Positions 1 through 11,106 of a stretch of DNA of 64,000 nucleotides are shown here, one piece after another (position 1 is the stretch's first letter; every line of letters begins with the position of its first letter). Where the stretch lies: NCBI GenBank assembly GCA_017591395.1, contig WEDG01000769.1, positions 186,001 through 250,000 of the forward strand, in the 5' to 3' direction. The translations under genes and the position numbers were made by a program. Under the pieces are notes generated by a model that was given only the letters and a program-made list of their open reading frames with translations, was not told the DNA's origin and made no database searches. This DNA is from Schistocephalus solidus (lineage: Eukaryota > Platyhelminthes > Cestoda > Diphyllobothriidea > Diphyllobothriidae).

Positions 1-1960
1 GGCCCCGTATGACTCGCTGAAATATCTCTTGCTTCCCGGGTCGGGTCACATATTACGTTCTTGCGCTCTTGTCTTTTTCGGCATTGTTAAATTCTACTCT
101 CCGAAACGTGAATGCTCAGTTCAAACGACTTGTCAGTTCCCTTTTGTCACCAAGCCCAATATGGCGTGCAAATAAAAGTCCCTCGGGAAAAAGAACTTCG
201 CTAAAGCTCGCAGGTACTAACACATGCACCTGACAACAGCACAGCAATCGCCTTGACCTCCGCTCCCGTGTGACGTGATGGTACCCGGTTGCTACACGCG
301 TCCTGTGTAAGCCTGACCTACGCGTGCGTGGTTGTCGTGGTGAAGCGCGCTGCTTTGACTACCCACCCCCTCCCCCACAGCCTCTACCGCTTTCCTTATT
401 CGCAGCAAATATGCAAATTCCCTGCGCAGCCGACCACCGGAAAGCGCACATGACAATTAACTGTGCACGCACGGCCGTGCGTGCTAAAACGGGGTTAGGG
501 CTGGATGAGCATGGCTTTGGCGGGAGGGAGAACAGACACGCATCTTCTTATGTGCACCCTCCTCCACACGCACACACACACACCCGAGGCCAGCAAGAGT
601 TACTAATGGCTTAACATCCGTACCCACAAAACCGCAGGAGTGCACGTATTCATGAGTATGCATATACACGCAGGAATATGGGTGTGGACAGATCAATGGG
701 CAGGTCGAGCAGCCAACTTCTGTGCTCTGCGTGTTGTACTGAGTGGGTGACTAAGTCTACTAGCTGAAGTCATCCTACTGTGTCTCGAAGCGGGTGGAAG
801 GATGTGTGGTAGCGGCGTTCATTGATCTAACTTAAGTGCGAGATAGGGCGCAGCTACCGGATGCGCTCATAATTTGGAGCCTGTATCTGTACTTGAGCCC
901 AGCGGCAAGAACTCATTAAATGAGAAGAGATACATGAAGAAACGAAACGTCAACATTCCTTCCTGCTATCAAAGTACTGCGGCCAACGTCACTTACGCAA
1001 CTTTTAATATTCCCCCTTAGTCGCAAACAACAAAACGCGGGTTGGTACTTCCACTAAGCTCCATGGATAATTGTACCTGGTATGGTGTTGGGGTATGGCT
1101 GACTCGTAAATGCCCACTGAAATTCCATTTTCCTTTGCAGGTTAAAATTCACGAGTACCCACACTCTAGTCACAAACGTGAAGAGTTGCGTGAAGGTTGG
1201 GGTGCGAACCGTGAGTCGCGCTATGACGGACCAGTGACGAGCCGATAACGCTGATTGGATGGGATGTGGCCTGCTTTCTAACCCGAAAAACAGGGGAGGA
1301 GGGCTGATGCCTGAGGCCTTAAATGCGACTGATCAAACAAAGGACAGGAAGCTGGAAAGATGCGAAGCTGGGGTCGTTTATATGCCCTCCTTCTCCCCCC
1401 CCCCCCCCCCCGGCAAGACAGGGTCCCAGGATCACACCACTTTCGAGAGTCAGGGTTATTATTAGGCATGGGACATGGGAAAAGGCACTGCTCTTGAACT
1501 TTTGCGCAGTGCCTCCGGTGGGGGGGGAGGGTGTTCGTATTCCCTGTCCTGCGGCGGGTATATAACCGAGCCCCTGCTGCCCGCTCAACCAAAAGCGCGT
1601 CAAATCGACTCGAGGATTTTACCAAAGGCCACTTGCTGATTTTTTTTTCTCCCCATAAATGGACTAAGGCAAGCAGGTTGTTTTTTTTAGAAAACTAGAC
1701 ATTTGACGATTCTAAAATCCGAAGGCATTTACTCAATTTTTAAATGAACAAGCTTATACGTAACTATAAAACTAAAACTTAAATCTATAGTGTACTAAAG
1801 TGACCTTTTCGGGACTTTCCACTTTTTATAATAAAGCTAGTATTTCTAAAGAAGATAATATTACTTTTAATATTTAGTTCATGCTTTCATTCGCTTCAAG
1901 TCCTGCGTTAGCATTTCAAGGTTTTGGTCCATTCGTTGCGTCCAATCTCATTCAACCCTA
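1..1960. other. Unassigned sequence left of the SVIL exons
   Basis: No supportable gene is seen. The stretch holds a short (AC)n run near 570-585, a run of 17 C residues at about 1395-1411 and a G-rich run near 1520. These produce several short open frames on both strands that are low-complexity artefacts. The C-terminal exons of the minus-strand supervillin gene should lie here or further left, but I could not recognise any gelsolin-like or headpiece exon. A plus-strand stretch at 1140-1246 follows a good acceptor-like tract and stays open, but has no recognisable match. Confidence 0.5.
1395..1411. repeat. Poly-C homopolymer tract
   Basis: An uninterrupted run of about 17 C residues. It lies inside several overlapping open frames on both strands and explains their proline and glycine runs, so those frames should not be read as genes. 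Confidence 0.9.
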
Positions 1961-1964
1961 GTTG

Positions 1965-2150
1965 TCAGGCTACGGCAGTTCAGAGGCAGAGTCGAAAGTC
2001 GGAAAGAGAAGAGAGCGAGAGTGCGTTAGGTGCATCGAAAGTCTGCTTCGCTCTAAATTAATTCAGGCGCCTATCACCGGTGTTGCGCCCACTCTGCGAG
2101 GCGCACACAGTTGATGTCGTCCCTTGCGAAGGTCAAACTGTCGTATTGTG
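1965..2150 (+). repeat. Family A dispersed repeat, 3' part
   Basis: Diverged copy of the 3' end of family A. The landmarks are in the usual order: a 'gagagtgcg..agatgca' stretch, then 'taattcacgcg', then a variant of the ending that reads 'gtcgaaatcgacggtcgaac' in the best copy (48860-49625). The upstream half is not recognisable. The open frame at 2080-2325 overlaps this repeat and is not treated as a gene. Confidence 0.6.
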
Positions 2151-3574
2151 GATGCCTTGGATCCACAGTAAATGGCCTTCGAGGCCGTCCAGTTCCCTGG
2201 AAGTGCACCAACAGCTGAGCGTGTTAGGGACCAAATGCATGTATCCCCTGCCTCACTGGGGTGGAGTGGCAGCTACGCTGAGACTGTCTTCCAAGCAACT
2301 AACGCTTCTGGAGGCGGTTATTTGAGTAGAAGGGTGCCATCAGGGGTATCAAGTGACATTTAGTCAATCCGCTTAATCTAGGCAGTGTAAGAGATCCTGA
2401 CTTAGCCAGGGAGGTCAGCAATCAGCAGCAACAAAGAGCGAAACAACGATCGGAGAGAACCTCGGCACCCCCATGGCAATTCGGCACGAATTTCAAATAT
2501 TTCTGGCGTAGGAGAAAGACTTCAAATAATAATAATAGATAGGCAGTACCAAAAAAGACAGGTCTGACCGGAATAACCGTTCTGGGCTTATTTGCTGTCA
2601 GCAGCCATCCAATTTTTAAACGTACACCGGAGATGATAAATTATGGAAATTACAATCTTACTGGCGGATGGTCAGCCTATAAACCCTCTACAGACAGTAC
2701 TATCTGTTTTCTCAGTGCCTGAAGATGCAGTGGTACAAGAACAGGAGATGAATGACTAGTTTCGCGAGTGAAGAGAGCCTGCCAGGGCCGTGAGTTAGAG
2801 TTCACGACCGCGAGCAATTCCTCAGGAACTCATCCTCCACTATTAGCTAGCATAGGGACAAGCGGAACCCACATAAAACTATCGACAGCAGCCCACTTCC
2901 CGGACCCCAGTGGACAATTCAGGCACCAAGTCAGATGCTTATGCCTCACATTGAAAGAATGCACCAAAAAACTATGGGTAAATCGATATCATCTGCAAAT
3001 CCTACGCGCTGGACGAGTAAGCCACCACACCTTAAAGGATTTTAACCTACCGGCACAATGACCCAGCACCAGCAGCAGCAACAGAGGAGAGAGATCGTCA
3101 TTCATTCGCTGTAGTAGGTCGAGTGCTTAGTGGTTAACTGCCAGTGCGACTAGCTAGCAGTAGAGAGCACCCGCAATTAAACGTCAAACAAATATCTCGT
3201 CCCCTTCCATTAGCGAGGTCCAACCGATACCGATAGCGGTTGAATGACCTAGAGTGAAACCGGTAACATCAGGGTGATACTACTGAACATACAAGCTGCC
3301 CGGTAACATGTTTAGCATGAGTAAGCTAGAACAGGAAATATTAAGGGTGTTTACAGCCCGTGTACGACGGAGGGAGGGCGGAAGGGATGGGACAACCCTG
3401 AGTTATCCATCAGACCGATTAAGGCAGACGCTGGTTAGACCTGCGGAGTGGCTTTACGAAAGCGTGCGCGTTCGGCAGAGGTCCCTGGTCAATCAGAGAA
3501 TTTGGTTTAGCAGGAGAGGGGTCCGGGAGATAAACACGATAGAATAATTAAAGAGAAGAGATTGAACAACAAAC
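2151..3574. other. Unassigned sequence, left of SVIL exon 12
   Basis: Short CAG/CAA-rich patches occur near 2410-2430 and 3065-3085. No exon with supervillin similarity, RNA gene or mobile-element coding sequence was recognised. If the gene model is right this is the start of the intron after exon 12. Confidence 0.4.
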
Positions 3575-3738
3575 CTCCGATGATTTTTTGCGTCCAGTTT
3601 TGCCGGCCATGGGAAATCGGGAACCGTCGGGCCAATCGATGAACTTCTCACGGAAGAGCACCGTCTCACCACGTTCTGTCAGCTTGCCTACCAATGTCCA
3701 CTCAGGCCGAGAAGGTCCGGAAACTGGGCAGTCTAGGG
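3575..3738 (-). CDS. SVIL: SVIL-like exon 12 (gelsolin-like segment)
   Basis: 164 bases, 54 codons, starting after a pyrimidine-rich 'tttctctgcag' acceptor and ending at a GTTTGT donor. It encodes '[19 protein letters not shown]' followed by '[10 protein letters not shown]', matching the vertebrate supervillin segment 'RPDWAIFGRLTEHNETILF' with its downstream 'EKFLDW'. The first two bases complete a codon (phase 1 intron) with the G that ends exon 11, giving Ala. An alternative donor after DWPDG would shorten the exon; I prefer the later site because it leaves phase 0 and a better donor. The next exon to the left was not found. Confidence 0.85.
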
Positions 3739-4194
3739 CTGCAGAGAAACATGCCAGGATAAGCATGTTATCCTGAATAGGAAATGACCGAGTTGAGGAT
3801 ATACAAAGCATCCCATCATTCGAAGAAACACAGGTTCCAACCACCGCTGCCCTGAAAGATGACGTGATTTATGCCATGCAAAGGAGCACGAGGGTCTGCC
3901 AGTGGAGGGACGCCATAGGGCGATGTGTGCATGCAGACTCCAACAGTAAATGTAATTATACAGCAGTCTTAGTACCAGGGTTCATGTTGCCCTAAGTAAG
4001 TTAGCATCTATCAACTAAGCGAACCGTGGTGCAGACAATATAAATAACGCCATAGCACTGAACACATGAGGAGGTAAAATGATCAGTGGAGAGGCCCAAC
4101 CACCAAAAAGTCTTTCTAAAAGCCCATCTGTGCTCTAACAGCCACAACAGCAGTAACCATAACGGCATTAATAAAGGGCGTTGTTGGTGCTTTT

Positions 4195-4420
4195 GATCGA
4201 TTTTACTAATAAATCTGACCCATTTTTGAAAAGCTCGGGACATTGGTGGGATCGTAACCCACAGCAACAAGGACAGGGCTTGAGTACAACCAACGCACTA
4301 ACCACCTGGGCTGCGAGACTTCACCAGATGCCGTGAGTTTAACAAAATTTGGGTCAAGCTACACAACTAACCTATTGCAATATATGGAATCCACCAATGC
4401 TGATACAGTAAGCTGACCAC
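4195..4420 (-). repeat. SINE-1 copy (tRNA-Ser-like), left arm of inverted pair
   Basis: On the minus strand the order is: a roughly 80-base head ('cagcttactgta..attggtggattcca'), then a tRNA-like body with A-box-like 'gcccaggtggttagtgcg', an anticodon loop reading GTACTCA, a B-box-like 'gggttacgatccc', then the tail 'gggtcagattt'. It faces the plus-strand copy at 4474-4655 with only about 50 bases between them. Confidence 0.75.
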
Positions 4421-4473
4421 CAAGCAAACAATCCAGAATCCACCAGATGAATACCAGGCTCGTTTGACAATTT

Positions 4474-4655
4474 AGGTAGTCAGCTTACTGTAACAGAATT
4501 GGCAGATGCCATTCGTTGCAGTAGGGTAGGTAACTTGACTCAAATGCGTTTAAACACACAGTACATGTTGGGGCCTCGTAGCGCAGGTGGTTAGAGCGCT
4601 GTTTGCACTCAAGCCTTGCCCGTGCTTTTGTGAGTATAAATATCACCAAGGCTCC
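4474..4655 (+). repeat. SINE-1 copy, right arm of inverted pair
   Basis: Head 'cagcttactgtaacagaatt', then 'ggggcctcgtagcgcaggtg', 'gttagagcgctg' and an anticodon loop containing ACT. The B box is degraded, so this copy is unlikely to be transcribed by RNA polymerase III. Confidence 0.7.
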
Positions 4656-7439
4656 GAAGTATTTCAAAACTAAGGCAAACGAAAATTTCTAGTGGTAGCG
4701 ACTACTGCCGACGGGAGGAATGCAGGAGATAACTTCCGCATACTGCACATGAGTGCTTGAAGAACCAGAGGTAATTAGAGAGCATGTTGGAGATGCTCCC
4801 CGAAGTCCATACCGGGCGCTACATAAGAATTCCTAGATACTGAGGGGATGATATGCTAGCATCAACACTGTGTCCGCGGACTCAGACACGACCAGCAATG
4901 CCTGGGGGAGTTGCAGTAACCTCCGGGTGAATTTCCTTCTGTTTAGTGAGACTGTCTCACTCTTCTCTCACGCTCCAATAGTCTTCATGGGAAAGGAGGG
5001 TTAAGACAGCTGGTGGTGGATATGGATACATGGTCCAGCCGGACATAGTAACTCCCCTCGGTCGCTCGGGTGCTACACTTCCCGGTCCCTCACCCCACAA
5101 TAACCGTGCCCTGAGTTGTGACCTGTCATCAGGCCGCATAAAAATTGATATTATGAAACCTAGCTCCTAGCAGCACAGACCGAGTTAGCCCGCTGTTCGG
5201 AAGCCTTCTGACTCCCAAATTTTAATGCACCATGATAAGTCCTGCGTCAGTCACAAAGGACTGGCCTCACTTCCTATTCTCTCACTCTCTCCTATCCGTG
5301 ACCCAGCAGAGTCTGACGTTTTGGGTTAACACTCGAATGCATCATCAGAGAAGGCAATAGATATGGGTAGGGCTTTTGCGAGTCAGCACCCACGTTGCCC
5401 CTCTCGATTCACCCGTGGACATTCTTCTACTTCCTCAACATCGCTGAAAATACTGACTGCAGCCATGTACGCTTTTTCTGACACGCATAAGCACAGTGAA
5501 ATGGAACCGGTGTGTTACAGACGAGGCGTATGCTTTCTCCTTCTATGAGCGACACGGCCAACGCGAATCTGACTTCATCCACCTGGGTATCACGGCGTTG
5601 AGCATTATTGCATGGATGCAGTACTAAGAGCCTGCTACAACCCGAATCACCGTCCTGAGGTGTGGGACCCCGAGTGAACAGACTCACTCCATCATAGTGG
5701 AAAACGAAAAAAACAGAGTACCCATTGTAAAAGAAGATGCGAGATTCCACCTCTTTGCATGGGGTCTGGGTGAGATAGTAGTTTGCCGGAATCAATGGTG
5801 TACTCATGTTTACGTACTATTACAAATAAACGTACTCCGATCTGGTCGTCTGTAGCCTACCAGGGTAGGCTTATAAAGAATACAACATGCTCCACATTCA
5901 ATGAAAAATTATATCAGCAATATGTGACCTCTTCCTCATAGCGAAGATAAATGTGTGATTTTCCTAAGACAGAACGTACGCAGCAAGTAGTTTGGAAATC
6001 CTAAATGCAAGTCTAATGACAGGCCGCGATCAAAATTATTCGGAAATTGTAAAAAAACTTTTTAAAACCGAAGGATAGTCCTTCTTCAGGTATGAAAATT
6101 GAAAAAAACTGTAATTTGTCACCAAATGAGTACAATAAGGAATATTTTCATGCATTGCTCTGCAAACGATGGTTGAATTCATAAATGCTTCGAAAATAAA
6201 TGAAAAACATTCATACTACTAAAGTAATCGTTCTTGCAGTGTTCCTTGTTTACGCAGCCAGAAAGAAGCTCTTTTAAAAGCTGTCTGTATTATACTTACT
6301 ATTACAACCCTTGTAAATTATTTCTCGAATCGCGAATCTACTGTTAATCGATCGCAAACGTGTCAACTTGCCCCTGTGAGGCACGTGATATTGTTCGCAC
6401 GAGTCGAAAACTATAAAAAAAGGATACGGCAAAGACCCAGAATAACTGAGAAACAGCGAATTTATAAACCTAAATGGCACCGTCTTCGGACATATGATTG
6501 ATTTCGGGCATCACGTCGCCCCCAACGTCGCCTTCTAGGAAAGTTAAAGGTCCCGCTGAACTACCCAAAGCGGTTTGAACAAGGTCTGCTATCAATGACA
6601 TCAATGACCGCAATAAAATTATGCAAGTCAGCCTGGTGTGCGCAGAAGAACTTTAGGCAGGCCTGGCATTCACTAATTAAATTGTTTCTTGCTTTTCGTA
6701 CTTTTACACACCTTGCCCCCCCCCCCTCCGCAACGGTTCTTTTCAACCCTTCCCCATATTAGTAATTACCACCTCATTAGATTGACCTTGAGGGCCCACC
6801 ATGTTCCTCCCATATTCACCGTCTCAAACTTGTCTTAAAGGATGGATTTCTCTAAGTACTCACACGTTTTAGCTGACTCCGCTAGCATATAAGTGCACTG
6901 GGATAATGATACTTTATCGGAGGTGAACGTACGTTCACCATATAATCTGCTATAAACGAATAATTAAATAGAGTTCTCGGGCCTGCTAACAGATTCGGAT
7001 GAGGTTTTCGTGTGCTTAAAATCTCATTTAAGAACAGTTCATTTCCAAGTTTAATAAAAGAAAAAATTTCCCAAAAGGTTTGAAAAGAATTATACAAAAA
7101 AGGTTGGGCTATGAGCAACATTATGAGCCAGGTTCCCGTGCTACTGGTACACTTGTTTAGCAGTCTATCAACATGACCGAAAGATGTTATTTGGACACCG
7201 TAAGTTCTCCTCTCCACAAAAACTTTCCATGAATCATGTGTATATGGAAGACAGTACTATGATGAAAGCCGGTGGAAGTAAACATCTGCCTCGGCTCAAT
7301 GGACTCTGACAAGTGTTTGAGGTTTCAACAGTAAGACGCAGTCGGAGGCGCACGGATATTCAAAGTGGCCGAATGGCTTCTACTTCGCAGTCTTGGGGTA
7401 TTCATATTACATCGCCTAGCCAGTTTGAACATTCGCCGC

Positions 7440-7660
7440 AAACAAACAGTCTGCAGAATCTATTGAAAATCATTCCGGTAATGCGTTTGTAAAAGAAATT
7501 GAAAAAAACGCTAACTTCCTGCACTACATGCTCACTTTGGACTGAAGTTTTTACAGGGCTGCACATCAGTCGGATATTTTCTGGTCAAAAATCCGACTAG
7601 GAACGTAACTTTTTTTCAACAAGGATGCACTTTACATGCAGCAGGACCACTTAGTTAACT
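7440..7660 (+). repeat. AT-rich dispersed repeat (family C), copy 1
   Basis: Shares an ordered series of blocks with 8615-8860: 'ctgcagaatcta', a 'ttgaa(a/g)aaaacgc' block, a 'gactga..tttttt' block, a 'tcggatattttc'-like block and an 'aaggatgc' block near the end. No coding potential is seen. Confidence 0.5.
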
Positions 7661-7709
7661 TTTGGGCGATTAAATAGCCGCTGCGCCCAATCGCCACTTC
7701 AAATGACTG

Positions 7710-8150
7710 ACTGGCTAGGACAGCGGTTTGGTGCCCGGGAGAGGGAAGGGAGAATGAAGTAAACCCCACGACACTCAGTGCACATGGCTATCTATAAATA
7801 GTCTGACGCGTGTGAAACCATGAAGACAGGCCAACAGTCGTGACCTGGGAGGCTGCCAGCTGATGGGATAACTCGGTCCTCCCAGGACGGAGAGTAAGGC
7901 TATTGTGACTCCCTCTTAATGTTGTCTCTATGGTACTCCCACTCAGTCAGGATCCAAACCGCTCCTTTTTCTCGCTATTGTGAAAAACTAGTCCATCGAG
8001 CGAGGACAATGCGCTTGTGGCACGCGTAGACGGGCCACTGTTTCCGATCTTTCTGACTCTGTCTTGACACCGAGTTCATTCAGGTAGGGAGGGAAGAGAG
8101 CGGTAGATGCAGCCCATGGCTGCCGCAAATATAAACTAATGAGAAGGGGA
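7710..8150 (+). repeat. Family A dispersed repeat, nearly full
   Basis: Contains the family landmarks in order: 'tataaatagtctgacgcg', 'gatgggataactcgg', a variant of 'cactcccactctgtgggatc', 'cttgacaccgagttca' and 'gagcggtagatgcag'. The copy is diverged but co-linear with 49170-49560. Confidence 0.7.
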
Positions 8151-8154
8151 TTTT

Positions 8155-8205
8155 CGAAAAATTGAATAATTTATTTGACCCAATTGCTAAAACTCGGCGA
8201 CCCCT
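8155..8205 (-). repeat. SINE-1 tail fragment
   Basis: The minus strand reads 'ttagcaattgggtcaaata', matching the tail that follows the tRNA-like body in SINE-1 copies. Only the 3' end survives. It lies opposite in orientation to the fuller copy that starts at 8275. Confidence 0.45.
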
Positions 8206-8274
8206 ACTAATTAATTGTGCCTGATAGCCATCGGATGGATTTTATATTGATTTCTTAGGAAGTCCTGCTTGGAT

Positions 8275-8495
8275 AGTCAGTGTACTCTATCAGAATTGGT
8301 GGATTCCATACGTTCCAGTAGGCTGGGCTGGTAACTTGACTCAAGAGTGATTAAACTCACGGCTCCCGGCGGGGGCCTCGTAGCTCAGTTGGCTAGAGCG
8401 TTGGCTGTACTAAAGCCGTACCCTTACTGGCGTGGGTTCGAATCCCACCGCGGCCATCGAAATTTCCACAAGTGGGTCAAATGAATATAAACTAA
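8275..8495 (+). repeat. SINE-1 copy with intact tRNA-Ser-like body
   Basis: The body at about 8374-8456 folds as a type II tRNA: 6 of 7 acceptor pairs (GGCCTCG with CGCGGCC), a perfect D stem (GCTC/GAGC), a five-pair anticodon stem with loop GTACTAA (anticodon ACT), a long variable region and a perfect T arm (GTGGG/CCCAC around TTCGAAT). It is embedded in the SINE-1 head (8275-8370) and tail ('gtgggtcaaatgaatataa'), so it is a SINE rather than a free tRNA gene. It is the best-preserved copy in the window. Confidence 0.75.
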
Positions 8496-8614
8496 TTCCT
8501 CCGCAAGCCACCGACCTTGCTCCGCCCTGCTGTGGGACTCACGGCGAACATCGTCGTTTACCACGGTCAAAATATCATATTACCTCACACAACCATGTAG
8601 GAAAATCTAGGTAA

Positions 8615-8860
8615 AAAACAATCTGCAGAATCTAAATACATAGATTTTACTACGTCTCTTGAAAACCAACCAGATGAAATGGGATGCCTTTCGGAAAGAC
8701 ATTGAAGAAAACGCCTTTTTGCTGTACGCTTTCAGCAGACATTTTACCTTTGAACTGACTTTTTTTTAAAGGGGTTCACATAAGCTAGCGATTTTCAGTT
8801 CAACACGCCCCTTAGGGGCGTAAAATATTCAAATCAAGGATGCCCTTTTATCTGCCTCGA
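8615..8860 (+). repeat. AT-rich dispersed repeat (family C), copy 2
   Basis: Co-linear with 7440-7660 over several short conserved blocks, including the start and 'caaggatgc' near the end. The two copies flank the family A and SINE-1 insertions, so the cluster may be a nested insertion series. Confidence 0.5.
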
Positions 8861-9689
8861 TCCCATTTATTCTAATTTTGGGCAAATAAGTAACCCGATG
8901 GTGGTGCCTTTTTTTCCGATAACGAGAAATCAAAACGCTCCCAAGCACCACATGGGTGACAGTTGTGCAACGCAGCGCGACGCTTGCCGCATTCCTTGCC
9001 TGCGGTCAGCTGATAGCCAGACAGACCTGGGCAGTCAGCCAACCTTGCACGCGATGCTTCTATTGGGAGCAACAAAAACAGCACTGCAAATGTCCTTGAA
9101 CAAGGCAACAAACACGAAGGGACATGCTTGCGTCGGTGCGTGCCTTTGTGAAAATCCCAAGCAAAAGGTGGGGGTGAGAGGGGACATTGTATCCAGGGCA
9201 GCCTTTAGGCTGGACGACAACGCTGACACGACAGCCCATGAGAGTACGCAGTTGACCCAGTTTAATGGGTTCAAAGGAGAGCGCTCAAAGTTGGAAAGCT
9301 AACCAAGAAACAAGAAGTCCTACCGACTAAGGCACGGAGAGCCAAAAAGACCACTTCGCATTTATCTCATGTCATCAGTTAGTCAAAGACCAAATGCGAA
9401 TCCGAGGCAACAGGTCGGCCGCAGTGGCTGCCCAAACTGAAGAGGTCGTTTACGCGTGCCACGCACGACATTGTCCCCAGTTCTCATCTACCAGGTAACA
9501 GAAAAGGACAAACTTCCCACCTTAGGTAGATAGGCCTTCTCTGATACGTGACGTTTTGCCCGCCATATCGGCGATCGCAAAACGGATCTCATGCTTGCTG
9601 CTGGAGAGGGGCAGGGTGTCAAGACGGGGTGGCATGTTTGTCGGATGCGTTCCTAAGGATGAGTGCAGACAGAACAAGGTGTGGTAATG

Positions 9690-9918
9690 GCGTCTGGACT
9701 GTGATTTTCCAGCTAGGACACACTTGACCGAATAGGCCCATGCAATGGACACATGTGCTGGAGCAGTTTGAACAAGTGGAACAGGAATGGTGGGTGTACG
9801 TCAGGGTTCCAGACAATGGTTCACCGGTCTCAGTGCGACGGATTCGCAAGTGACCGATCAGGCCGATGCGTGATTGAAATGTTTGGTCGCAGGAGAGAAA
9901 GGTTGGAAGGGAGTTCAC
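9690..9918 (-). pseudogene. Zinc-finger LINE C-terminal remnant
   Basis: The minus strand encodes 'QSRIGLIGHLRIRRTETGEP' followed by a decayed second finger ending 'HCMGLFGQ'. This corresponds to the two C2H2 fingers at the end of the LINE at 44.2-48.9 kb. The zinc ligands are partly lost: the first Cys pair is reduced to one Cys and the last His of finger 1 is Arg. It lies inside SVIL intron 11, on the same strand as the gene. Confidence 0.75.
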
Positions 9919-10011
9919 GGTGCTGACTGTACGAGCAATGGTTGATAGTGACTTAGTACCGTGAAAACAAAGGAAGACAGGGTTAACATATTAGTACGAA
10001 TGCCAGCCTAC

Positions 10012-10168
10012 CTCCCATAGGATTAAGAGGATTTGCAGTTGTGTAGGAGTAATCATAGGGCTCTGCGTAGGCCTGCAGGAGGAGTTCAATTCCGGCAGCC
10101 CGGATGTTTTGAGAAATTTGGTTTCCGGTCCAGAGGTACATTTCCGACCCGAAATCGAAGACGAAGGC
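10012..10168 (-). CDS. SVIL: SVIL-like exon 11 (gelsolin-like core)
   Basis: 157 bases after the acceptor 'gatgtttacag', phase 0 at the start and phase 1 at the end (donor GTAGGC). It encodes '[19 protein letters not shown]' and ends 'NPLNPMG', aligned with vertebrate supervillin 'VLVFDFGSEVYVWHGKEV' and 'INPLDPG'. The aromatic-acidic 'FDFGSE.Y.W.G' motif is the hydrophobic core strand of a gelsolin-like domain. It joins exon 10 after '..SLLSSKK' exactly as in the vertebrate protein. Confidence 0.9.
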
Positions 10169-11106
10169 CTGTAAACATCAGTAAAGAGCAAAGCTGCACA
10201 CATTTTACAAAAATGCACAAGCTATCAGGAAGAGGGTTATAATGATGGATTTCAGCCAGCCCGAAACTTGAGAGTGACAAAAAGCTTGCTCTCACAGACG
10301 TCTGAATAATTGGCATGCATGAGGGCACTAATCCACTCCCTGATAAAAAAGACGTATAATTTTTCCAGAGAAGTTGGCAGGCCGTATGATTTTAGGTCTC
10401 ATTTACAGGTTGTAGTCAGGTGTCCTAGGCACTGTGTTGGCCGAGAGATGCATAGAGTTCAGATCGGTATTTCTACTAGTTCGAAACAAAGAAATGCTTT
10501 CATGTCTATAAGCTCAAAACCTGCTTTACCTGAGAAGTCAGTTCAATCCAACACTGTTTTTTTTCCCCTTAGCGGATTTGCGATTCACAGAGTAAATTTC
10601 CCTCGCTGCTGAGATCTGACCGCAAGCATTTATTCAACTAAAGCACTTTTTCGGTGTACAGGTAACAACAGGAGGATACTACCTCGCTAATAGAGTGGAG
10701 TGCGGCTGCCATACCAAACATCACAAAACCATGAAAACAAAACAACCCAGACAGTGTCTCGGTTGGATCTAAATATAAGCAGGCTGACGCATCAGGCTAA
10801 GAGGAGAATAGATTTTACTTATTGATGAATCAAAGTCCAAACATGTGAGACACCAAGCTAACATAGCGTGTATATATAATCGAATGCTAGTCAAATGGGC
10901 GCAAACTAAACACATAATAGGAGCCACGATACAACTTGTAGGAACTTATGCTCCCCTTGTTAGTTGGATAGAAGATTTAAAACAAATATGATGTGGTTTA
11001 TGGGAAAAAAATATGACTTTATTCCGTATGGTTTGCCTCGAGGGCTGATAAGTAGGTCCACATCCGAGCATCTTAAATCGCCTACCATTAAAATTATATT
11101 CGGTAC

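Larger units (their letters stand above)
3739..10011 (-). other. SVIL: SVIL intron 11 (6.3 kb), repeat-filled
   Basis: Intron between exons 11 and 12. It contains an inverted pair of SINE-1 copies (4195-4655), a family A copy (7710-8150), a good SINE-1 copy (8275-8495), two related AT-rich repeat segments (7440-7660 and 8615-8860, both opening with 'ctgcagaatcta'), and an antisense zinc-finger LINE remnant (9690-9918). Open frames here, including a 126-codon minus-strand frame at 5427-5807, show no recognisable domain. Confidence 0.7.

Noticed and set aside
1140..1246. Plus-strand exon 'VKIHEYPHSSHKREELREGW' after a good acceptor
   Set aside because: It looks superficially like a supervillin 'KVTIHE' segment, but it is on the opposite strand from the gene and no neighbouring exon fits.
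1278..1625. Overlapping frames on both strands around 1.3-1.6 kb
   Set aside because: They depend on a poly-C tract and a G-rich run and have no recognisable protein features.
8374..8456. A free-standing tRNA-Ser gene
   Set aside because: It folds well, but its flanks match other SINE-1 copies in the window, and anticodon ACT is not a usual serine isoacceptor.
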